From contig JADNYV010000041.1 in the NCBI GenBank assembly GCA_015501055.1, positions 124,001-188,000 of the forward strand: 64,000 bases of DNA, written 5' to 3'. A model generated the notes under the pieces. It was given only the letters and a program-made list of their open reading frames with translations. It was not told where the DNA came from and did not search any database. Made by a program: the position numbers and the translations under genes. Origin of the DNA: Mucidula mucida (taxonomy: Eukaryota; Basidiomycota; Agaricomycetes; Agaricales; Physalacriaceae). This document shows positions 56,707 to 64,000 of this stretch, in pieces (the first letter of the stretch is position 1; each line of letters starts with the position of its first letter).

Positions 56707-57278
56707 GGTGTGGTACAAAGGGTTCCGCCGGTACAAGACGCGTGATCTGGAGCTATAAGAGGCATTTTTCGACGCTGTACTAGCCAGATTAAAGCTCATG
56801 CCACACTTTGAATGGAGTATTTTCAGACTGACATATCAGATTGCGGGTTGTCGTGAGGTTGACATTGCCGATAACACGGGCCAGTTCTTTCGGTCGACTG
56901 TGTCAAGTTCAGCTGTCTCTGCCTGTCAGAAAACGACATGAACGGTGAATTCTAGGCATACCTCGGCATACGGGTGGTCAGACGAGAACGACAGCGAACG
57001 GGGACTGGGAATCAGGCAACAGGCGACATCAATTCGACTGTTGCTCGCTGGAGGAGGCAGAGGAGTGGCAGACCGACCCTGAATCGAAAGAATTGAAAAT
57101 TGCTATATATTTAGATCTTATCAGATAGCTTGCAGTGCGGATCAAGGTCTGGACTCTTCGCTCGTGCCAGTGGGCGAACCTTATTCTATCCATCACCACT
57201 TATAGTGTAGCATGAGGAACTGCAATGACCCGTCTTCTTGTATACATCCTCGACAAGAGGAACTGACTGGTGGAAGTC
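56707..57278. promoter_or_regulatory. Shared FET3/FTR1 intergenic region with siderophore-GATA-type sites
   Basis: This 572-bp divergent intergenic region contains TTATCAGAT at 57118-57126, the exact reverse complement of ATCTGATAA, the site bound by fungal iron-responsive GATA repressors (Sre, Urbs1, Fep1 family). A second site at 56833-56841 (atatcagat) differs at one base. Iron-dependent repression of both genes is an inference from motif and gene identity. Confidence 0.65.
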
Positions 57279-58929
57279 ATGGCACAGAACCTCTTCTCCG
57301 TACCCATTTTCTTCATTGTCTTTCGCGAAACGTTAGAGGCCGCGATCATCGTCTCGGTTCTCCTGGGTCTTGCAGAGCAAATTATTCACGACGATCCCGG
57401 TCGTATCGGAGTCCCAAAAAAACACGAGAGCACTGAAGGATCAGACAACGTAGCGATTACAGGCGGCGAGGCTGACTTGAGCGATGAGGTCCATCGTCGT
57501 CGGCTTGTCCGAAAACTGAGGGTTCAGGTATGTAAAGTACACCATCACCGTCTACCTTTAGGTCTGAATTGCACTCAAGATCTTTCTCGGTGCTGGTTTG
57601 GGGCTATTAATCGCCTTGGGTATTGGCGCTGCGTAAGACATTTAGCTTCTAAACAATTAGACGCGTCTCAATCCGAAAAGCTTCATCGCCGTATGGTTCA
57701 CCCAAGCCTCGGATCTTTGGGCAAAATCAGAAGAGCTCTGGGAAAGTACGTATTCAGAATGCTCACAAATTTCTCCGAATACTCATGTTTTCAAGGTGTT
57801 TTCGAACTCATCGCCGCCTTGATGATTTTTGTCATGGGTATCACTATGTTGAAGATGGACAAGGGTGATTTTCAACTATTACGACCTAGTATTCTCCTCT
57901 TAGCTTACTCTTGACACAGCGAAAGCAAAGTGGCGCATTAAACTAGAGCGTGCATTTGATGGGGAAAGTACGTGTCCGCCCACTGCCTCCTTAGCTTTCT
58001 AATGATACGTCTCGCAGACAACGATAGGAAGACATCGACCGGAAAATGGGCATTGTTCATCCTACCTCTGATTACTGTTCTTCGCGAGGGTAACCTAACC
58101 TTGTAGCAGCTTTTGGTTTGACAATTGTCTAACATTTTGTCAGGCATGGAAGCAGTCGTCTTTGTAGGTGGTGTCTCTCTGGGTCAACCCGCCACATCGA
58201 TACCAATTGCCGCCATCGTTGGCATTATCTGCGGCCTCGTCGTAGGCTTCATCATCTACACATTCGCCAGTCGCACTAGTACGATCGCCGCTACCGTCTA
58301 GCTCTCCCTTCATTCTGATTAATCTTCCGTCTGTATCTTTAACCATATTCTTGATAGCCATGACAAATCTGCTTCTACTCATCGGCGCGGGTCTTTTCTC
58401 GCGTGTTTGAGCGCAATGCGTTCAACCACTTGCTCGGCGCCGATGTAGATGATGCGGGTGGCAGCGGACCCGGAAGCTATCGTGTTCAAGGCAACGTTTG
58501 GCATCTCGACTGCTGCAACCCCGAGGACAACCTCGACGGTATGGGCTGGTCTGTATTCAATGCGCTATTCGGATGGAGCAACAACGGCTCACGTACGCAG
58601 CGTTTTTTCTCGATGATTGTAACAGATTGCTGACATCCTAATAGTCGGGACTATTCTGTCCTACGTATTCTATTGGATCGCTGTTATCGCAGTTCTCATC
58701 TTCTATAAGTACAAAGAGGTTCGTTTCCCTCGACCAACATCGCAGGGACCTCAACTCAACTAATAATCGTCTTCACTAGGGTCGGTTCACATTCGGGGGG
58801 AAGTTTGAGTCGGCTGCAGCTGTTCGTCGTCGCCTTAGAAGGGATGAAAAGGCCAAGACTACGGCCACAGTCGACAACAAGCCGGACGCAAACGACAATA
58901 TGACGACTGTAGCGACACTGTCCAAATAA
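57279..58929 (+). pseudogene. FTR1: Ftr1-type high-affinity iron permease, probably disrupted
   Basis: Partner of Fet3. Recognisable features are the iron-binding RExLE motifs IFFIVFRETLEAA (exon 1) and LREG|MEAVVF (across an intron near 58100), several transmembrane helices (IIVSVLLGLAEQII, FELIAALMIFVMGITML, FYWIAVIAVLIFY) and a basic C-terminal tail ending at 58929. Three defects were found. TGA at 57565-57567 stands where the family has Trp in VWIALKIFLGAG. An expected intron acceptor before LTIFLIAMTNLLLL reads AT instead of AG at 58335-58336. About ten bases are missing near 58401, removing the AVW part of LFSRAVWxFE and shifting frame. The first could be bypassed by an acceptor at CTCAAG|ATC, losing six residues, but the other two have no obvious bypass. 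It is likely a pseudogene, which is odd beside a nearly intact FET3. Confidence 0.75.
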
Positions 58930-59050
58930 AGTGCCGCACCATTATGGCTTAAATATCAGTATGAGTAAGTTTCATAGTTCATGTACTACAATGCGTAGTT
59001 ATCAACAAATTTGACGTAAAATGCTTTTTCGTCGCCAACTCGGGCTTTTT

Positions 59051-59985
59051 TTAAAAAAACTCGTCTTGCAATTGGAGCCCCCATCGGCAGCCCAGGACCT
59101 CCTCCAACTTCGAGTCAAGTTCGCTAAGGTCGGTTCCTGAATGTACCATTGAAGCCCATGGGGCTTTCTGCCCGTACACATACTTCACCAGCATAGGCTC
59201 GGACTCGTCTATACTCTGCGGATAATACCCAATGAGCTCGCCTTGCGGACCGTAGCACGCACTACGTGTTGAGAGGTCCCGCTCGGGAATCATATCGTTC
59301 TTGCTGAGGAACTGACTATATCTTCCCGGCTCAGCAGAATCCAGTTGCTGATTTGTGGCGGCGAGGTAGTTCTCGAAAGGTGGTGGCGAGACTGATGCGC
59401 TCTCTTCAAATGACCACTCTTCTAATGAATAAGATGGTTGTAGGTGGAGAGAAGGGGAGTCACCGGGGTCAGAATAAGGGAAGCTGCTTTGGAAACAATC
59501 TGGGAATCTCTGATGACCAGAACCGTGGCGGAAGATGGTAATGAGACTTACCCAGCATAGACAGCGGCATAGGCGGAGGAGTGAGAAATAAGGTCGTATC
59601 AGAATTGTCTCTGATTTCGTCCTCTGAATTCTCTTCTGGCCAGGCTGAGGATCTGTGCGAGCCATCAGATGTGTCGAACTCTTCACCCATGGTCCAATCG
59701 TAGCTGCTGTCCGCTTCCAGTATGTACTCTTCAGCTATGCGTTTCAGCTCAGGCTCAGCTGGGAGTCGCGTGTCCAGATAGTCGTTGTCGTTGTTCTTTG
59801 TGTCTATATAGTCCATCTACCAGTCATTCAGGTTGAAATTGTGGCGCTCATGTTCCCTTCAGTGGAGGCGACTTACAAGTGGCGAGGAGGATGAAGATGA
59901 CGGTGATGCGTGTGAATCACATAGCAGCGTGTCAGAGCTACTGTTAAATAGTCGGCCGCTTTCTTTGTGGTCGAGGCTTTGTTCA
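59051..59985 (-). CDS. Uncharacterised Ser/Glu-rich protein
   Basis: Exons joined by frame: an upstream piece (LDHKESGRLFNSSSDTLLCD up to a donor at 59876), then 59816-59550 (MDYIDTKNNDNDYLDTRLPA; FLTPPPMPLSMLG) and, after an acceptor near 59495, GFPYSDPGDSPSLHLQPSYS through to LQLQDEFF at 59051. The protein is acidic, rich in Ser, Pro and Glu, without signal peptide, transmembrane segment or recognised domain. A conserved-looking block near the end is LIGYYPQSIDESEPMLVKYV. The start codon could not be fixed. No function can be assigned. Confidence 0.5.
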
Positions 59986-60545
59986 CAAACACTGGCAATA
60001 ATGGTCAGTCATTGTTCAGGTGTGCTCAAAAGACCAGAACATACATGAGGGATCATTGTGGCGCGTTGGAAATGCGAGGAAATACAAGAAGGTAATTGTT
60101 AATGATGGCCATCGGTTTCCGTTGCCTTTATGGCTTGAAAGAGAGGGCGGTGTCAGCGCTTACTGAGAACAAAGGGAGCAGGCATGGCACCAAGAATGCA
60201 GACTTGGAACCTAAGATGGTAAGATCTGCGGACAAGAATGCATTCATCTTGTTCTGAATTTGGACCGACCACGCGCGTAAGTTTAGGACGGAAACCCGGG
60301 GGACCGTGGGAAGACCGTGATTCGCTATATAAGGCAATTTTTTGCGTCTTCCTTTCTTACACCGACGCACTTATCCCTTCCAAACGTATCTACTGTCTGG
60401 GAGATATTGTTCCGTCGTAGAGTGAATAGACTTCGCTTTCGCTAGCAACTCTATGCTTTCGGGCTATGATGGCTTTCTAGATAGTGGTGAAAGTTACATT
60501 TTGTCGTCTCCCCCCGCTTATATCGATTTAAAAGTTGACTTAACC

Positions 60546-61575
60546 ATGCCATTTCCGCCGGAGATCCTGGATATTATTTTCTCGTTCCTCTACGATGACA
60601 AGCAGTCGTTGAAAGCCTGTAGTTTAGTAGCGAGGGTGTGGCTGCAACCCGTCCGCGCCCACTTCTTCCACGTTGTGCTCACACCGGTCAACGTCGACGA
60701 ATTCATAGAGCTCGCCGCAAATGCAGGCAGTTTCATCTCAGGTACACTGCAGGATATCGCGTTGACGCGGAACTGGGATGCGATCCAAGTCTCCGTCTTT
60801 CCTTCCCTAAAAATGGTGACATGTATGGTCATTCATAACATGGACTATGCCCCAGCGCCGTTGCACACTGTTCTGCTAGGAATGCCCTCCGTGACCCATT
60901 TGTATCTCGATCAAGTCAGCTTCGAGTCCTTTTCAGAGACCACATTGGCTCTTTGTCTTTTCCCCGCTCTCCAATCCGTTTCTTTGTGCGACGTCTCGTG
61001 GCTCTTATCCGAGCCATCACCTCACCTCCTCCCCGCGACTGTTACCCATTTATCCCTCACGCTCTGTTACCAGCGCGACGTCTTCAATTGGCTTCTCAAT
61101 CAAAGGCCCATCCCCCACCTCAATCTTGGCACTTCCGTAGCACCGTCCGACGCACCCTCCATCGGAGAATATCTGGCCCATTGTGGACCTGCCTTACGCT
61201 CTCTTCGTCTCGGATTCTCGTCTTTCGATGCGGGTGGCGACGCAGAGGATTTTCTCGCTCCGTCAATCTCACCTTAAACCCCGGCTCGTCGATCTTTGGT
61301 TTGACGAGTTCATCGGGGAACGAGAGTTGACACAAGTCACCACTGCGGGTTCTTGGATTTTAGGAATCCTAGCGCAGGTAACAGCGCTTCGGGTTGTCTC
61401 TTTTGGGGTTGAAGGGGACATCGACTTGGCCGAGATTGAGTGGGACGAACTCGATGGACAGCTGATTCGACTACAAGTCGACGAGGCGCGGTTTTTTATG
61501 CGCAGTAGTCCTGATATCTGCCAAAGGTTGCCTGTGTCCCATCGCAAAGGCATACTCACTGTTATGTATTTATGA
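60546..61575 (+). CDS. F-box-like protein, frame break near the middle
   Basis: It starts MPFPPEILDIIFSFLYDDKQ, then SLKACSLVARVWLQPVRAHF, a typical fungal F-box (Skp1-binding helix set) at residues 1-45. Irregular leucine-rich segments follow (MPSVTHLYLDQVSFESFSET, LPATVTHLSLTLCYQRD, CGPALRSLRLGFSSFDAGG). F-box proteins recruit substrates to SCF ubiquitin ligases. The first frame ends at 61277 just after EDFLAPSIS. The expected continuation (PRLVDLWFDEFIGERELTQV to a stop at 61575) is in another frame, so one or more bases appear missing near 61260-61300. No intron solves the shift cleanly. It is either a recent mutation or an assembly error. An in-frame ATG upstream at 60453 adds about 31 residues without homology. 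Confidence 0.7.
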
Positions 61576-61608
61576 TATACATTTACAATTTCTCAACTAT
61601 ATAGGCTG

Positions 61609-64000
61609 TTATATCTGCAAGTCCCCCAACATCGTCGTCAAGGTCTCGACAATCTCAATCTCGTCCATGAGGTTGAAACACACATCCATAGCGATCCAGC
61701 CAAAACTGTTGGCACCAAAAACATCAGACTGCACGCACCTCCTCCACGCCCAGTATGACACGCACAAACGATTCTGAAGGTCTCGTAATGACTCCCCGTC
61801 ACCACTCATCAAATCCTCTCTGACATGGTTAACCAACAAAGTCGTCTCTTCTCGAACTTTGGAGATGTGATCCAACCTCTTTGCTGGCTGTGACGCATTG
61901 GCAACGATCGTGCCAATGAACACCTCTTCCTCCGTCAACATCGCGCCTCGACCAGGGAGGATGGAATGGAGGCTGCATGTGCTCTGCAGCTGCGATCGGT
62001 AGTAGAGAAAGGTCGAACGGAGGGAATCAATTCGATCAGGAGTAGGCGTCAGAGACATATGCTTGGGAAGGAGTCCATTGACCAAGGCAGTGAACCCCGA
62101 GAACGCAGTGCTTACTGCCTCGGCAACTATTTCATCTTCATCTTCGAAGGGATCGACCGCCTCCTCCTCTTCGGCTTCTGCGCGCCTGCGCTCTTGTCTA
62201 GCTGCGAACGATTCAACTTCTACGGCGGGAAGATCCACCTCACGGAAGAGCTTGCCAATAGCACGCTGGCTAACGTAGTACACGTTCGGGTCGAGGTATG
62301 ACATCGTCTCTGGGGCGTGCCAATCAGGTAGGAGCGAAGGTCGCCGAGGTATATCACCTATAGCGACTGCAGTACCAGATTTAGGAAAGTCAACAGCACG
62401 ACTGTGAAGGTCCGCGAGCATCATGCAGTCCTTATTAAAAATGCCGTCCGCTCTTGCGTCTGCGAGAATTCGCCAAGTGATGGAAAGAACCCCCAGATTG
62501 TCTGTGTTAATGAAGTCGACGACGAATTCCGCAATGTCGTCTTGGGTACATTCCGTAGGTAGGCGTTTCAATACCGCTGGATTGTAGCGGCCAGGGCGCT
62601 GGGGACGAATATGGCGAAAGCCCGGATGCCGGTCCAGAGAGATTACAGCGTACTCGTCACCATCCAAGTCGCCCCCACCGAGATAAGAACACAATGGCCG
62701 TTGTCCTAGTAATATAAAAACAATGTCAGGCGCACTCCGACACAGTGCCAACAAGCGTACCTTTGGTCGAAAAGACAACTGTATTTGCTAATGGCTCCGT
62801 CGCAAAACACGATCCAGCAGGAGGGTGTCCGATGGCTTTTGCAATCTGGACGTCGCCGGGATGAACGCACGGCGAGCGGCTTATCAGAACATAACCAGAA
62901 AGGTATTTCCGGGGTCCACCAGGAACAAGCTCGAGGCAAACAGATACTTCATTCTCCTTCAGGAAGCCGTGGACATCAGCGACACCGACTAGGTTATACG
63001 CCTCTGGAATGGGTATACGGGCTGCGTTGAATATCGTCAGCATGTACTAGGGATAACAAAGGATCTAAACATACATTTATGTTTAATATCGCGAAGAGCA
63101 TCGTTTCGCGCGTACAGCATAGCTCTTGCGTAAAACAAATCCTGGGGTAAAGGCACGCCTAAACGATACAGTCGTATAAGGGTACCGGATAGACGGTACG
63201 CAGTTCCTAAGCCGAGCTCATTCAAAAAAAGAGCCGCCGAATCCACAGAGGTCGTCGCCAAGTTAACCTTTTCGATTGCATTATCCTGATATTTCTTGAA
63301 AACTTCGTATGGAACACCTAAGCCCTCCAGTATCATGATTAATGGGCGATTCAGATAAAAACTGAGATAGAAAGGTTAGCGAAAGCGTGCAAAAGAGTCG
63401 ACTGCCACACTCACTTTCCAGGTTTGTCGAATACTTGTGCGATCTCGATCCTTTTCGATGGTGTGCCGGCGAACTTGACCATGGAAGGACGAAGACAGAC
63501 TGTGTGGCCAGTCAGAGTGTGGTCGACGCTGAGCACGCCCTTCGATCCCTCAAAGCGAATTTGGATGGCTCTGGGATAAACGTCTCTGTACAAGGTCGCT
63601 CCCCTACGACGGCTTGCCGTCACCCGCCGAGCGAACTCTGGAGACATTGTTCCAACACCGTCGGTGAAGTTCCATTCAATCCCTGACTCTCTCTCGACTC
63701 TCTTGATGTCGTCAATGGTGTGAAGATTTTCAACGTCTGTCGTCGTGGGATCGGTCGTCGTGAATGCCATGCTGATTCGGGCAGCATATCTGGCCGGACA
63801 GCGTTTAAGCTCCGGACTGAACGTTCCGAGACTATTGATAATATGCGCCACATTGATCAAAGTAACGGCACCAGTTGCGGAGCGCAACCTAAAGTCTCGT
63901 AAGAACCATACTGAGTGGTTCTTCAGCGCTGATTGAGAAAAGGCGAGGAAGTTGAAGGAACGCCCGGCAAGTTGCAAACTGTTCTTCAGGCAACCGCCGA
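61609..64000 (-). CDS. RNA-dependent RNA polymerase of the RNAi pathway (partial, 5' end outside)
   Basis: Cellular RdRP of the QDE-1 type, which makes double-stranded RNA for gene silencing. The 3' portion is present; the gene runs off the right edge. Exons read (from the edge) WFLRDFRLRSATGAVTLINV, EWNFTDGVGTMSPEFARRVT, VFKKYQDNAIEKVNLATTSV, IFNAARIPIPEAYNLVGVAD, then SPCVHPGDVQIAKAIGHPP. The catalytic motif GGDLDGDEYAVISLD (the DxDGD metal-binding aspartates) follows, joined across an intron at about 62705-62770. The C-terminal helical region ends TLTTMLGDLQI at 61609. The DGVGTMS and HPGD blocks are characteristic of eukaryotic RdRPs. No lesions were seen. Confidence 0.9.

Noticed and set aside
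57565..57567. Attributing the FTR1 TGA to repeat-induced point mutation
   Set aside because: A single G-to-A change with no surrounding excess of transitions is not evidence for RIP.
1..64000. CRISPR arrays, operons or bacterial insertion sequences
   Set aside because: Gene structure is entirely eukaryotic; no regularly spaced repeats were seen.

Overview
The window is nuclear DNA of a filamentous basidiomycete, most likely an Agaricomycete. Nearly every gene is cut by short GT-AG introns of about 45-65 nt. The families are typical of wood- and litter-decay fungi: GH18, GH128 and GH16 glycan hydrolases, S53 sedolisins, a Fet3/Ftr1 iron-uptake pair, a P450 relic, an F-box protein and a QDE-1-type RNA-dependent RNA polymerase. 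Exon joins below were worked out by hand from frame, splice sites and paralogue or family comparison.

Left third (about 2.9-25.8 kb): five copies of one UbiA-superfamily prenyltransferase gene, two plus, two minus and one of each orientation interleaved with other genes. Copies 2 (6903-8103) and 5 (24554-25753) are intact 345-residue proteins with both Asp-rich motifs. Copy 1 (2964-4042) is a decayed pseudogene. Copies 3 (9294-10485) and 4 (21546-22735) are broken by several single-base deletions. Promoters, introns and 3' flanks were copied along with the genes and are shuffled among copies. Between them lie a membrane-anchored GH18 chitinase with a 12-nt micro-exon, a C2H2 zinc-finger gene, a DUF4336-like gene, a GH128 glucanase and an alpha/beta hydrolase.

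Middle (26-48 kb): a ubiquitin-specific protease, a GT15 mannosyltransferase, sedolisin copy A, an acidic 647-residue protein, a four-exon secreted protein, relics of a sedolisin and a P450, a large kinase-like protein, and a Pumilio RNA-binding protein. Two short elements (36691-37225 and 42536-42963) have terminal inverted repeats and perfect 8-bp target-site duplications, so they look like non-autonomous hAT-type transposons.

Right (49-64 kb): a GH16 glucanase, sedolisin copy B, a divergent FET3/FTR1 pair around an exact siderophore-GATA-type site, an unrecognised Ser/Glu-rich protein, an F-box-like gene with a frame break, and the 3' part of an RNA-silencing RdRP that runs off the right edge.

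Many genes with an otherwise complete exon structure carry single-base deletions, often in short G or C runs (UbiA copies 3 and 4, sedolisin B, FET3, possibly GH16 and the F-box gene). Assembly error and recent pseudogenisation cannot be separated from this sequence alone.
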